Shown: positions 52,482 to 62,143, counted from the first letter of the stretch. The stretch: DNA of 64,000 bases from Mucilaginibacter phenanthrenivorans (GCF_024721155.1 NZ_JAHVAP010000007.1:1-64000); one strand, 5' to 3'. Notes: generated from the letters alone by a model not told the origin. Made by a program: numbers and translations.

Positions 52482-53909
52482 ATGTTATTTAATTCCATTG
52501 ATTTTGTAATATTCTACATAATCGTAACGATTTTATACTTTGCCGTTCCGCACAAACTCAAATGGATAATATTGTTAGCGGCAAGTTGCTATTTCTATAT
52601 GGCATTTGTTCCCGTTTATATTCTCATACTGGGCTTTACCATTGTTGTTGATTATTTCGCCGGGATATTAATTGAAGCGGAACATGTTCCCCGACGACGA
52701 AAATTGCTATTGGCAGCAAGTTTAATTACTAATGTAGGGATCCTGGTTGTTTTCAAATATTTTAATTTTTTAAACCTCAATGTCGATATCCTGTTACACA
52801 AATTCAACTATCATAACCCCATCCCTTATTTAACAATATTACTTCCTATCGGCTTATCCTTTCATACGTTCCAGGCAATGAGTTACACCATCGAGGTGTA
52901 TCGCGGTAATCAAAAGGCCGAACGACATTTTGGTATTTACAGCTTATATGTAATGTTTTACCCGCAATTGGTTGCAGGACCAATTGAAAGGCCCCAAAAT
53001 ATTCTGCCTCAGTTGCATACCAGGCATTCGTTCGATTACGATCTGATGCAATCGGGGCTGAAAATGATGTTATGGGGTTTTTTCAAAAAGCTGGTAATTG
53101 CCGACCGGCTTTCGATTTTTGTAAATTCCGTTTATAACAATCCGGATATGCACAACGGCACTACCATTGTTATTGCATCATTTTTTTTTGCCATACAAAT
53201 TTATTGTGATTTTTCGGGGTATACGGATATCGCTATAGGCTGTGCAAGAACAATGGGGTTTGATCTGATGAAGAACTTCGATCGACCGTATTTTGCTTCC
53301 AATATCCAGGATTTTTGGAGAAGATGGCACATATCCCTCTCAACCTGGTTTCGCGATTACGTGTATATTCCTTTAGGAGGCAGCAAAGTGTCCGGCGGTC
53401 GCAGGTACTTAAATGTGTTCATCGTTTTTTTATTGAGCGGGATATGGCATGGCGCTAACTACACCTACATTATTTGGGGTGTATTACATGGTTTGTATTC
53501 TGTGGTATATATTCTCATCAAGCCATATCTGCGTAAAACACCCGAAAATAAATTCGCCGCAGCGCTAATGCGGTTCGGTAATATTGTATTTACTATATCA
53601 CTGGTTACGTTTGCGTGGATATTTTTCAGGGCAAATTCTGTTAAAGATGCCTTTACGCTCATTCATAATTTAAAAAGCTTTGGGGCTATGCCATTTATAG
53701 GCGATGGGGTCAGCAATTTTGCTCAATCTGTTTTAGCCATCGTGCTCTTGTTTATTTTAGAATATAAGATAGAGTACTTCCCCGGCAAGTTTAACTTTTT
53801 CAGTTCGCCAAATATTATGCTAAGATGGGGTACCCTGGTTTTTACAATTCTCTGGATAATTATTTTTGGTGTATTTAATGGCAGCCAATTCATATATTTT
53901 CAATTTTGA
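52482..53909 (+). CDS. MBOAT-family O-acyltransferase (AlgI/PatA-like)
   Basis: A 475-residue membrane-bound O-acyltransferase with about eleven helices. The conserved region is GYTDIAIGCARTMGFDLMKNFDRPYFASNIQDFWRRWHISLSTWFRDYVYIPLGG, and the catalytic His is about residue 323 in SGIWHGANYTYIIWG. Such proteins pass an acetyl group across the inner membrane to a periplasmic transferase that acetylates alginate, peptidoglycan or other glycans. The next gene, an SGNH-like protein, overlaps by one base and should be that partner. Confidence 0.93.
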   Translation: MLFNSIDFVIFYIIVTILYFAVPHKLKWIILLAASCYFYMAFVPVYILILGFTIVVDYFAGILIEAEHVPRRRKLLLAASLITNVGILVVFKYFNFLNLNVDILLHKFNYHNPIPYLTILLPIGLSFHTFQAMSYTIEVYRGNQKAERHFGIYSLYVMFYPQLVAGPIERPQNILPQLHTRHSFDYDLMQSGLKMMLWGFFKKLVIADRLSIFVNSVYNNPDMHNGTTIVIASFFFAIQIYCDFSGYTDIAIGCARTMGFDLMKNFDRPYFASNIQDFWRRWHISLSTWFRDYVYIPLGGSKVSGGRRYLNVFIVFLLSGIWHGANYTYIIWGVLHGLYSVVYILIKPYLRKTPENKFAAALMRFGNIVFTISLVTFAWIFFRANSVKDAFTLIHNLKSFGAMPFIGDGVSNFAQSVLAIVLLFILEYKIEYFPGKFNFFSSPNIMLRWGTLVFTILWIIIFGVFNGSQFIYFQF

Positions 53910-54925
53910 TGAAAAACAAATTAGTCGTTAGATTTTTCGTAAGATTAGCGGGGTTTTCAGTTATACTTATTGCAGCCGATCGACTAGTGGGTTTTGGATT
54001 GAAAAAAGCATACTTTAACCAGCGGGTAGGGCAATTTAGCCAAACCACTTACGCCATTGACAGTACCTTCCAGGATGTTATGATTTTTGGAAGTTCAAGA
54101 GCGGTACGACATTATTCACCTAGTATAATATCGAAATACACCGGACTAAGTTGTTATGACTCAGGTCGCGACGGGCTTATGATTCCCTATTCAGCGGCTA
54201 TGGAAGAAATTTCCCTAAGCAGGCATATCCCTAAAGTTATCATATTAGACATAACCCCAAGAGAATTGGGCATTGATAAATCAAAATACGAAAAGCTTGA
54301 TATTTTATTGCCTTATTGCGATGAGCACCAACAATTTATAAAGTATATAAAAGAGGTTAGCCCTTTTGAAACATATAAGCTATTTTCTAAAACCTATCCT
54401 TATAATTCCTCAGCCTTTATCCTGGCCCACAATATTTTCTTTGCAAAATCTGCCGAAAAGGATGACAATGGATATTTACCCCTTACGGGAGCTATGACGA
54501 AGCCGGAGATGGAGGATTATAGTAAAAGGATGAATATAAGAGCGCTAAGAACTCGTAAAAAGAACGAAGTTGCCGATATAAAAGCGATAAATTATTTCAA
54601 ACGGTTTTTGGAAAATGCTGCCAGGGAAAAAATTACAACGCTTGTTATTATTTCGCCAACTATACTAAACAATGCATTTTACCTGGATAATCAAACTTTA
54701 GAAAGGGGGTTGATCGAAAAAATTAGTAGGGAATATCCAAATGTTATTTTTTTAGATTACTCAACAGACCCACGTTTTAACTACCACCCTGAAAAATTTG
54801 ATGATGTATTCCACCTTAACAAACTCGGTTCGGAAGAATATTCTGCAATTATAGGTCAACGTATTAAAGCAAAACTAAATACCGGAAGGCAGCAATTAAC
54901 AAACACTTCTAAAGGAATTTATTAA
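53909..54925 (+). CDS. SGNH-like O-acetyltransferase partner of the MBOAT
   Basis: A 338-residue protein with one N-terminal membrane anchor (about 8-28) and a periplasmic SGNH-type fold. Block I is VMIFGSSRAVRHY with the Ser; the catalytic Asp and His lie in DDVFHLNKLGSEEY. The layout resembles AlgX/DltD/PatB-like partner proteins. The ATG at 53909 overlaps the MBOAT stop (TGATG), so they form one operon. Substrate not identified; no polysaccharide gene cluster is next to it. Confidence 0.8.
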   Translation: MKNKLVVRFFVRLAGFSVILIAADRLVGFGLKKAYFNQRVGQFSQTTYAIDSTFQDVMIFGSSRAVRHYSPSIISKYTGLSCYDSGRDGLMIPYSAAMEEISLSRHIPKVIILDITPRELGIDKSKYEKLDILLPYCDEHQQFIKYIKEVSPFETYKLFSKTYPYNSSAFILAHNIFFAKSAEKDDNGYLPLTGAMTKPEMEDYSKRMNIRALRTRKKNEVADIKAINYFKRFLENAAREKITTLVIISPTILNNAFYLDNQTLERGLIEKISREYPNVIFLDYSTDPRFNYHPEKFDDVFHLNKLGSEEYSAIIGQRIKAKLNTGRQQLTNTSKGIY

Positions 54926-55131
54926 CAAGTTCGGCATGACTTCTTTTGTTTAAAATGCTCCTGCGACCCAGGTCAATCCAGCACAACCAGCAATATTTGC
55001 GTAATTTTCGCCTATTTAGATCGGTTTAGCGCCTTTGTTCTAATTAGAATATTTGCTTAATGTGAAAAAAAGCAGGTATTTATTATATTTACCAGTAATT
55101 TATATACTAACCTGTAGTTAATGCAAAAATA

Positions 55132-55779
55132 ATGAGTGTTGAAAAGCTGGAACAATACATCACTATGGCCGATTTGGGCAGCCTCGACGCCCTGCTTGCG
55201 CAGAACCCTGCGCTGGCAAAAAGCCGTACCAGTCACCAGGTTTCACCGCTCATGCTTTCCTGCTATTACAAAAAGCCGGAGGTTACTGCTATCATTCTAA
55301 AATATCTCGACGAGATAAACCTCTTTGAAGCATCAGCCGCTGGCCGCTTCGATGTGGTTGCCAATCTTGTTTATAATCATCCTGATGCTATTAACTTTTA
55401 CGCCGAGGATGGTTTTACGCCACTTGGCCTGGCTTGTTATTTCGGTCACTATGAAATAGCGCAATACCTGGTGCTAAAAGGGGCTGACGTAAATATGCCG
55501 TCGAACAATGGTTTTCGGGTATACCCCATACATTCTGCTGCTGCAGGCAATTACACCCAAATTGCCAGGATGCTAATTGAAAACAATGCTTTAATAAATG
55601 TAAAGCAGCAGGCAGGCGCAACAGCGCTGCACTCAGCGGCCCAAAACGGCAATATCGACCTGCTCATTTTATTACTGGAACATGGCGCCGATGTTACCAC
55701 CCGCATGGAAGGCGGCAAACTCGCTGCGGACCTTGCACGCGAAAAAGGCTTCATGGAAATAGCAGAGGCGTTGGATTAG
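55132..55779 (+). CDS. Ankyrin-repeat protein
   Basis: A 215-residue protein composed of about six ankyrin-type repeats, for example DGFTPLGLACYFGHYEIAQYLVLKGADVN and AGATALHSAAQNGNIDLLILLLEHGADV. No signal peptide, so it is probably cytosolic and acts in protein binding. An AT-rich leader precedes it. No partner gene is near. Confidence 0.9.
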   Translation: MSVEKLEQYITMADLGSLDALLAQNPALAKSRTSHQVSPLMLSCYYKKPEVTAIILKYLDEINLFEASAAGRFDVVANLVYNHPDAINFYAEDGFTPLGLACYFGHYEIAQYLVLKGADVNMPSNNGFRVYPIHSAAAGNYTQIARMLIENNALINVKQQAGATALHSAAQNGNIDLLILLLEHGADVTTRMEGGKLAADLAREKGFMEIAEALD

Positions 55780-55782
55780 TGT

Positions 55783-55833
<51 letters not shown>

Positions 55834-56061
55834 ACATTATGTTAAACTGGGTACAAAATCAGGTAAATCATCTTCGCAAGATCTATTTAATCGGTGCGAT
55901 CTTCCAATAATCGGTGGAATCTCCAATAAAAAAAATAGCCGGTAATTTCTTACCAGCTATCTAAACTCCATCCTATAGTAAACTATCTAAACTAAAAATT
56001 TAAGCCCTGTGAATCAAAACGTTATTGAGAATATAAATTTAATATTTATATTAGTCTCAAT

Positions 56062-56096
56062 AAAAGGCTCCCGGCCTCGCGCCAGGAGTCTTTTTG
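56062..56096 (+). terminator. Terminator-like hairpin
   Basis: Stem GGCTCC...GGAGTC (one G-U pair) with a GC-rich inside, A-rich on the left and TTTTT on the right. It is about 280 bp past the ankyrin stop, so its transcript is unclear. A small RNA ending here is possible but nothing else supports it. Confidence 0.5.
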
Positions 56097-56298
56097 ATTT
56101 GATAAATTATTGATGAGCAGGGCGCTCAATGAGTGTTGTTATACGACAACTATTTTTCGAAAGTTTCAGTTTTTTTTATTTTTTTTAAGATTGACTGATT
56201 TTGTAGAAAAAAGCCGTTTAAACGCCCGAAATTGAATTTGGAATGTCATCCTGTCGACTTAGTCCGGGATCCCATATGATGATTCACCTGCTCTCAGA

Positions 56299-56330
56299 TC
56301 TTCAGGCGGATTTATTCGCCTGGAGATTTT
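56299..56330 (+). terminator. Hairpin with a T run, before the barrel gene stop
   Basis: Stem TCTTCAGGCG / CGCCTGGAGA (one G-U pair) with an 8-nt loop, followed by TTTTTT on the plus strand. It would stop plus-strand transcription entering the convergent gene. Confidence 0.5.
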
Positions 56331-56340
56331 TTAATCGACA

Positions 56341-57018
56341 TTATCCGCCAAAAGTGTAGAATACAGAGAGCGATAAACCATTATTAATAAAATCGAAATA
56401 GACGTTATTACTTTTGCCATGGTCATTGTCTACCGCATTTTGATAGCTCGCGGTGTTTTTAGCGTGATCGTATTCAAGATTGGCTATGTTGGCAGAAACG
56501 CCCAGCTTTTTTGTAGGGTAATATACCAGCGCCAAATTAAACCCGCCCATGTAATTGTAGTTTTTATTTTCAACACTATAAATGGAATTTACAGGTGCAT
56601 AAGTGTTTTTTGAATCGCCATACATGTAAGCCAGGTAGGGGCCAACTCTAAATCCAATTTTATTATCGTACAAAAAGTATTTTCTCAAAAACACCATCGC
56701 CTGGAAGCTATGCCCGGTAGTTTTTGGGTTCGACACATTATTACTATTATCTGATAGGTATTTGGAGTAAGAAAGCGAGGTGCCAAGATCCAGTTTATCG
56801 GCAATAAAATAGCTGTAATTCGGGCCGATATTAAAGCTGTTGTAATTGGTTTTTGTAGTTGTTACCGAGTTGTCGCCCGGGTTTACCGCTATATCACTGG
56901 CTTTGCTGTATTGAAACCCAAGATTAACACCAAGCGTTTGGTTTCCCTTCTCCGTTTGTGCATTTACAAATTGGTAAGTAAATAGAAATACTGCGATTAA
57001 AATCAAAAATTTGTTCAT
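56341..57018 (-). CDS. Outer-membrane beta-barrel protein
   Basis: A 225-residue protein with a signal peptide (1-20, ending NAQ) and alternating hydrophobic strands ending in an aromatic-rich segment (GLSLSVFYTFGG). Features such as LGVNLGFQYSKAS, NIGPNYSYFIADKLDLGTSLSY and VLRKYFLYDNKIGFRVGPYLAY are those of small 8-10-strand OmpA-like barrel proteins. Surface ligand unknown. It is a single gene. Confidence 0.8.
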   Translation of the reverse strand: MNKFLILIAVFLFTYQFVNAQTEKGNQTLGVNLGFQYSKASDIAVNPGDNSVTTTKTNYNSFNIGPNYSYFIADKLDLGTSLSYSKYLSDNSNNVSNPKTTGHSFQAMVFLRKYFLYDNKIGFRVGPYLAYMYGDSKNTYAPVNSIYSVENKNYNYMGGFNLALVYYPTKKLGVSANIANLEYDHAKNTASYQNAVDNDHGKSNNVYFDFINNGLSLSVFYTFGG

Positions 57019-57227
57019 GTTGTTTGTTGTTTAAGTGAGCCAAATGAACGCACAAAAACAACTAATATTTTAGTTTAAACTAATAAATCAGGTGATAATT
57101 TTATATATTTTTTGTTGGATACTATAGGAGGGAAGGCAGCGTTTTATAAGGTTTTTAGGTGATGGGGAGATGAAATTCAAGTGAAAATTCCGCGGAAATA
57201 GACATTGCCAATACTAAGGGTAGTATT

Positions 57228-57416
57228 CTATTTAGCGTTCTCCTGTTTCATATACCACTGCTTGATTATGGATATGAAAATAATACCGATACCAATCCCT
57301 TTAAGGAATCCATCAACAAAATCAGGCAGTATAAAAAAGTGTTTCAGAATAAAGCTGGCAGCTAATAATAACAAGCCAATTGGGAGCATTAATTTTAGGG
57401 GAATGATAGATTTCAT
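57228..57416 (-). CDS. Small membrane protein
   Basis: A 62-residue protein with two predicted helices (LMLPIGLLLLAASFILKHFFIL and GFLKGIGIGIIFISIIKQW). ATG start, codon use like its neighbours. It lies 10 bp before the class IV aminotransferase stop, on the same strand but downstream of it, so it could be its last operon gene. Function unknown. Confidence 0.5.
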   Translation of the reverse strand: MKSIIPLKLMLPIGLLLLAASFILKHFFILPDFVDGFLKGIGIGIIFISIIKQWYMKQENAK

Positions 57417-57426
57417 ATAGCTAATA

Positions 57427-58254
57427 CTATTTGGCGTAAGTCAATTTAAACAACAGATCCCTGACCTGCCTGGTAACCGGGCCTATTTTCCCATTACCGA
57501 TCATCCTGCCATCAATAGATGATACCGGGTAGGCATACTTGGTGGTGCTGGTTATAAATGCTTCGCGAACATTTTTGAAGTCGTCAATGCTGAAGTCCTT
57601 CTCAACTATCGGATAGCCGCTGATCCTGAATTTTAAAACCTTACTGCGGGTTATTCCCTTTAAAATATTGTGTGCAGGTGTCCAGATTTCCTTCTCGGTA
57701 ACTACAAAAAAGTTGGCACGCGGGCACTCGGTTATAACGCCGGTGTTGTGGTATAGCACATCATCTGCATTTTTCTGCTTCATAAAAGGCTGCAGCCTTA
57801 CCGCCATCAGGTAGTCAATAGTCTTGATGAAAGGGAGCTGGCGTTGATGATCATAAGTTACCAGCTTCATGCCCATGTCAAACTCGTTTTCCTGCTCCAT
57901 GTTGAGCGGATATTGCGAGATGATGAGGTTGGGTTTACCCATTGCGTATCCATCGGTGGAATAACCGCCGGTAAGCAATAATTTAACACCACAAGTTGCT
58001 ATCCCGTTCTTTTCAATTAATTCAAGGATAGTTTTCTTGAGCTGTTCCCTGTCAGGCTCAACCTCCAGGTACATCTCCTTTGCAGAATTAAAGAATCGGT
58101 CTAAATGATCCTCGATAAATATGGGCCGGTTATCAATAACTTTAAGGTAGTCAAAAATGCCATAGCCGCGGTGCATAGCCAGGTCGGCGACGCCAATTTT
58201 GGCATCTTCCTCTAAAAACAGCTGGTTATTTATTGATACATATTTAGCAGCCAT
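57427..58254 (-). CDS. Class IV aminotransferase (D-amino-acid type candidate)
   Basis: A 275-residue PLP-dependent fold-type IV enzyme. The PLP lysine should be in FIKTIDYLMAVRLQ; the HRGYGIFDYLKV and VITECPRANFFVV segments are diagnostic. Branched-chain transaminases, D-alanine transaminase and ADC lyase share this fold. Its position beside ddl and a MurF-like gene suggests D-alanine supply, but sequence alone cannot separate it from an IlvE-like enzyme. The start is 12 bp from the ddl stop. Confidence 0.8.
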   Translation of the reverse strand: MAAKYVSINNQLFLEEDAKIGVADLAMHRGYGIFDYLKVIDNRPIFIEDHLDRFFNSAKEMYLEVEPDREQLKKTILELIEKNGIATCGVKLLLTGGYSTDGYAMGKPNLIISQYPLNMEQENEFDMGMKLVTYDHQRQLPFIKTIDYLMAVRLQPFMKQKNADDVLYHNTGVITECPRANFFVVTEKEIWTPAHNILKGITRSKVLKFRISGYPIVEKDFSIDDFKNVREAFITSTTKYAYPVSSIDGRMIGNGKIGPVTRQVRDLLFKLTYAK

Positions 58255-58266
58255 AGCATTTTTGTT

Positions 58267-59439
58267 TTATGATTTGCCCGATTTCGACAATCCGGCGCTC
58301 ATGTTAAATATATTTTCACCGTAGCTCACAATCAAATTGTCGCGCTCACGCTGGCGTTTAAGGGCTACGTCTATCAGCGTTTTTAAAAGCTGACCGAAGT
58401 TTTTATCAGTTGCCTCCCAAAGATAAAAAGATAATGAGCCAGGTATGGTATTTATTTCATTTACGTACACCTTATTGTCCTTTTTATCAACCAGGAAATC
58501 GATTCGCGACACACCTGAGCAGGAAAGGACCCTGAAGGTTTCCTTTGCCAGGTCCTGGATCAGCATAGCTTGTTCCTTTGGTATATTAGCCGGGATCTGG
58601 CGTTTGGTGCTTGTCATCCCTTTTGATGAGCTGCCTTTGGTAATGTATTTATCCTTATAGCTTAAAATATCGCCAGCACCAAGAGGCTCCTCGCAAACAG
58701 AGGCGCTTTGATTAGCTGAATCGCCTATAACGGAGCAATTAATTTCCTTCAGGTCGGTTACCATGCGTTCAACCAATATACGGGCGCTGAATCGGCTGGC
58801 AAGCTCAACTGCATCTATTAAAGCTGCTTCATCGGCCGCCTTTGATACCCCAACGCTTGAACCCAGGTTTGATGGTTTTACAATAACCGGGAAACCGATT
58901 TTCTTAATATTTTCAATGATGGTCTCTTTATCCAGGTGCCAGCTGCGGTCGGTAAACCAGGTATAGTCAACCACGGGCAGCTTGCTCTCCTTTAAAACCA
59001 TCTTCATCATAATCTTATCCATGCCAATGGCCGAGGATAAAACATCACAGCCAACATAGGGAATTCCCTTTAGTTCAAGCAAACCCTGTAACGAACCGTC
59101 CTCGCCGTTGGTGCCGTGGATGATGGGGAATGCAATATCTATTTTGCCAAGTTCCTTGCTTTTCCAAATGGACGATTGCATCGCATTAATAGTGAAATCG
59201 CCGTAGGCGGGCGACAAATAAATCTCGGTGCACTGCGCTAAAAGGTTATCTGTATTTTTATAATTATCTACATTTAAAAGCGCGTCGCCGGTGTACCATT
59301 TGCCGGTTTTGGTAATATAGATGGGGGTAATTTCGTAATTGTTCTTATCAAATGCAGCGATAGCCTGTTGTGCCGAAATAACAGAAATTTCGTGCTCAAC
59401 TGACCGTCCGCCAAAAATAACACCTACTTTGATCTTCAT
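58267..59439 (-). CDS. ddl: D-alanine--D-alanine ligase
   Basis: A 390-residue ATP-grasp ligase that makes the D-Ala-D-Ala dipeptide for peptidoglycan; cytosolic. The N-terminal VGVIFGGRSVEHEISVISAQQ, the ATP-grasp GFPVIVKPSNLGSSVGVSKA and the metal-binding EINTIPGSLSFYLWE are all visible. It is longer than the usual 330-370 residues by a C-terminal tail (after LKRQRERD). Lies between the MurF-like gene and the aminotransferase, with about 20-bp gaps. Confidence 0.94.
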   Translation of the reverse strand: MKIKVGVIFGGRSVEHEISVISAQQAIAAFDKNNYEITPIYITKTGKWYTGDALLNVDNYKNTDNLLAQCTEIYLSPAYGDFTINAMQSSIWKSKELGKIDIAFPIIHGTNGEDGSLQGLLELKGIPYVGCDVLSSAIGMDKIMMKMVLKESKLPVVDYTWFTDRSWHLDKETIIENIKKIGFPVIVKPSNLGSSVGVSKAADEAALIDAVELASRFSARILVERMVTDLKEINCSVIGDSANQSASVCEEPLGAGDILSYKDKYITKGSSSKGMTSTKRQIPANIPKEQAMLIQDLAKETFRVLSCSGVSRIDFLVDKKDNKVYVNEINTIPGSLSFYLWEATDKNFGQLLKTLIDVALKRQRERDNLIVSYGENIFNMSAGLSKSGKS

Positions 59440-59459
59440 TTGTTCTCTAAATAATTAGT

Positions 59460-61037
59460 CTATAGTTCGTATGTATCGGGCAAATCGTTTTCGTATAATA
59501 ACACATCGCCCGCCCGCGTCATGCCGCCTAAATGATTTACGGCGTCTTTAAAGTTTTGAGCAACGTATATTTTATTGTCGGGGTAGTTTTTGTTCTTCAG
59601 CCCCTTCATAATTGGTAAAGTTATGTTTTTACCCACAAGTATAGCATAATCGCAGCTTTCTGCAATCTGTTCACCTAAAAGGGTGTTATAATATTCCTGT
59701 TTCTCGCCAAGCTCGATCATACCTGGTGTTATAATGATCTTTCGCTGCCCCTCAATCGCCTTTAAAACAGCAAGCGCCATACCTGAGCCAACCGGGTTTG
59801 AATTAAAGGCATCATCAATAACTGTAACACCATTTGGATGTACTTTAACTTCCAGCCTGTGCTGCACCGGCTCCAATTTCTTAACGGCGAATGCTACGCT
59901 GCTATCCGGAACACCCAGGTGCCGTGCCACGATATATCCTGCCAATATGTTCGATAAGTTGTAGCTGCCCAATAACTTGGTTTCGAAATCGGCAAGGTGT
60001 TTGCCTTTTTGATAAACCGAAAAAGCTGAGCCCCGTGCAGAATAAGAAATATCTTTTATATAAAAATCTACCTTTTCATTATCCGACGAATACAGGGCTG
60101 TTTCTCTGTCGGCAACCGGGCGATTGGCTATAAATTCGTAGTCTGCGTTCAATACTGCAAGTCCGCCGGAGGGTAAAGCGTCGATTAGCTCGAATTTTGT
60201 TTTTTGAACATTTTGGATAGTTTTAAAGCTTTCCAAATGCTGCTCTCCAACTGCGGTGAGGATGCCGATTTGAGGATGTACTAAATCGCAAATCTCCTTA
60301 ATGTCGTTAGGTTGCTTGGCGCCCATCTCCACAATAAAAACCTGGTGGGTAGCCTGCAATTCCTCGCGAACAGTTTTGATAACACCCATGGTAGTATTAT
60401 AACTTCCGGGGGTCATTAACACGTTGTATTTTTCGGATAGGATCCTGTATAAAAAGTGTTTGGTGCTGGTTTTGCCATAGCTGCCGGTAATGCCAATAAT
60501 GATCAGGTCAGGCCTGTCGGCAAGGATCTTTTTAGCATCGTTATAATACCAGTTGTTGATAGACTTTTCAATCGGTGCGATTAAAACATTTGCTATCGCG
60601 ATAAAAACAAAACTCAACAATAATACAAAACCACCAACCCACAGCGAACAAAGCGTTTTACCGGTTACAAAAAAGTAAACCAACGCAACTATTACAGAAA
60701 GCCCGAACGTTAGCCCGAAAAGCCTTTGCGCGCGTTTTGTGAACACTACCGGTTTTTTCTGCTTTTTAATAAACAGCAACCAGGCCAGTAAACCAAACAA
60801 TAATATAAATAGTACACTGCTTACAACCGGGCTGGCAAGCAGGATTATGATGCCGGTAATAACAAGCACAATAACTTCCAGAACCCGGGTTGAAAGGATC
60901 AAATTGGTTTTAAGCCATTTAAAATACCGGTCGTTACGGTATGAGTTTAACTGCATCATGTGCAACTCGAACCTGAGCTTTGCAAATGCATAAACCAATA
61001 AAACTGCAAGAGCAATAAAAAATAGTATGTTATCCAT
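59460..61037 (-). CDS. MurF-type Mur ligase with an N-terminal membrane domain
   Basis: A 525-residue protein. Residues 1-165 hold five or six predicted helices (for example ILFFIALAVLLVYAFAKL and VSSVLFILLFGLLAWLLFI). The Mur ligase starts near 175: P-loop GITGSYGKTSTK (about 184-195), EMGAKQPNDIKEICDLV, then HRLEVKVHPNGVTVIDDAFNSNPVG, typical of MurF. It would add D-Ala-D-Ala to UDP-MurNAc-tripeptide. Canonical MurF is about 430-450 residues and soluble, so the membrane part is unusual. The ATG shares one base with the upstream hydrolase stop. Confidence 0.85.
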   Translation of the reverse strand: MDNILFFIALAVLLVYAFAKLRFELHMMQLNSYRNDRYFKWLKTNLILSTRVLEVIVLVITGIIILLASPVVSSVLFILLFGLLAWLLFIKKQKKPVVFTKRAQRLFGLTFGLSVIVALVYFFVTGKTLCSLWVGGFVLLLSFVFIAIANVLIAPIEKSINNWYYNDAKKILADRPDLIIIGITGSYGKTSTKHFLYRILSEKYNVLMTPGSYNTTMGVIKTVREELQATHQVFIVEMGAKQPNDIKEICDLVHPQIGILTAVGEQHLESFKTIQNVQKTKFELIDALPSGGLAVLNADYEFIANRPVADRETALYSSDNEKVDFYIKDISYSARGSAFSVYQKGKHLADFETKLLGSYNLSNILAGYIVARHLGVPDSSVAFAVKKLEPVQHRLEVKVHPNGVTVIDDAFNSNPVGSGMALAVLKAIEGQRKIIITPGMIELGEKQEYYNTLLGEQIAESCDYAILVGKNITLPIMKGLKNKNYPDNKIYVAQNFKDAVNHLGGMTRAGDVLLYENDLPDTYEL

Positions 61038-61813
61038 TAAGCGTTTTTCTTATCGGCCTGTAGAAAGTTATCCAATATAATTAAAAATTCATGCAGCTTT
61101 TCAACAAAGCTAAAATGACCGGCATTTTTTAAAACTACCAGCCCGGCGTTGGGGATCAGCTTTTCCATTGTTTGCCCATCGCTAACTGGCGTGGCCGTAT
61201 CATTTTCGCCCCAAATTAAAAGGGTAGGGGCTTTTATCGATGGCATTACATGCTTAAGGTCTTCGTTAACCGATTTAACCAAAATATTCCGCATCACACC
61301 CGAAGCATTGTTATAATCGCTCGATCCGGCAGTTTTACGGTAGCTTTCCATTATTTCCTGGGCTTTATTGTTGCCCACAAACAATGGCAGTGCTTTTTTA
61401 GCGGCCTTGTACGAGTAAACTTTTATATAATACTCAAGCGATCGGCTCGGTTTAATACCAGCGCTATCCAGCAAAATTAATTTTAAAACCGGGTTGCGCG
61501 ACGCAAAAAGAATCGAGATCCTGCCGCCATAGGAGTGACCGGCAAGGATTGGATTGCTGATATTTTTTACCCTGAAAAACTCTTCTATAAATTGGGTGTA
61601 TTCTTCAACCCCCCAAATCTCATTGGGTTCCTGGCTTTTACCAAAACCCGGTAAATCAATGGCGAAAATGTGAAAATTAGGCGTGAAGTGTTCCTGTATT
61701 TTTGTGAAGGCCTGCAGGTTTGAGCCCCAGCCGTGCAGAAAAACAAGCGGTTTGCCTTCGCCGGTTTCATTAAAATTTATGTTAAGGCCCTTAACCAGTT
61801 GGGTTTGTTCCAT
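61037..61813 (-). CDS. Alpha/beta hydrolase, first gene of the D-Ala cluster
   Basis: A 258-residue cytosolic alpha/beta hydrolase. Oxyanion loop HGWGSNLQAF, nucleophile Ser in LAGHSYGGRIS, acid in WGENDTATPV and His in NAGHFSFVEKLHE. The start is set at the ATG at 61813 (MEQTQLVKGLNI); the frame opens 15 codons earlier. Its stop overlaps the MurF-like ATG by one base, so they are coupled. Substrate unknown. Confidence 0.88.
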   Translation of the reverse strand: MEQTQLVKGLNINFNETGEGKPLVFLHGWGSNLQAFTKIQEHFTPNFHIFAIDLPGFGKSQEPNEIWGVEEYTQFIEEFFRVKNISNPILAGHSYGGRISILFASRNPVLKLILLDSAGIKPSRSLEYYIKVYSYKAAKKALPLFVGNNKAQEIMESYRKTAGSSDYNNASGVMRNILVKSVNEDLKHVMPSIKAPTLLIWGENDTATPVSDGQTMEKLIPNAGLVVLKNAGHFSFVEKLHEFLIILDNFLQADKKNA

Positions 61814-61858
61814 AAGTACAATACGATGCTTGCAAAGATAATAAATAAGTGATAGCAA

Positions 61859-62143
61859 TAACAGGCCGGCACAGGTTATGCAAGCTCAAAATGCCTAACA
61901 AAAATGCTCGCTTTATGTGTTGAAAAGAATGATATTTAAAAATAAAACCTCATTGTGTCTCTACCAAAAAGGAATAAAGTTAAAATGATAGAAGAAATAT
62001 TATCGTAGAGACGCAATATTTTGCGTCTCCCGCTGAAAAGACGGTCATTATTTAAATTCTGCAAACTATCGTCCACGCAAATCTACAATGCCAGTTGCAT
62101 AGGAGACGCAAACTATTGCGTCTCAACGACCTTTCTTCCATGT
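61859..62143. repeat. Intergenic region with GAGACGCAA hairpin repeats
   Basis: Between the divergent-looking ends lies a pair of hairpins: GTAGAGACGCAATATTTTGCGTCTCC (62005-62030) and AGGAGACGCAAACTATTGCGTCTC (62101-62125). They share GAGACGCAA/TTGCGTCTC arms with the repeat at 30120-30146. No gene. Confidence 0.75.
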
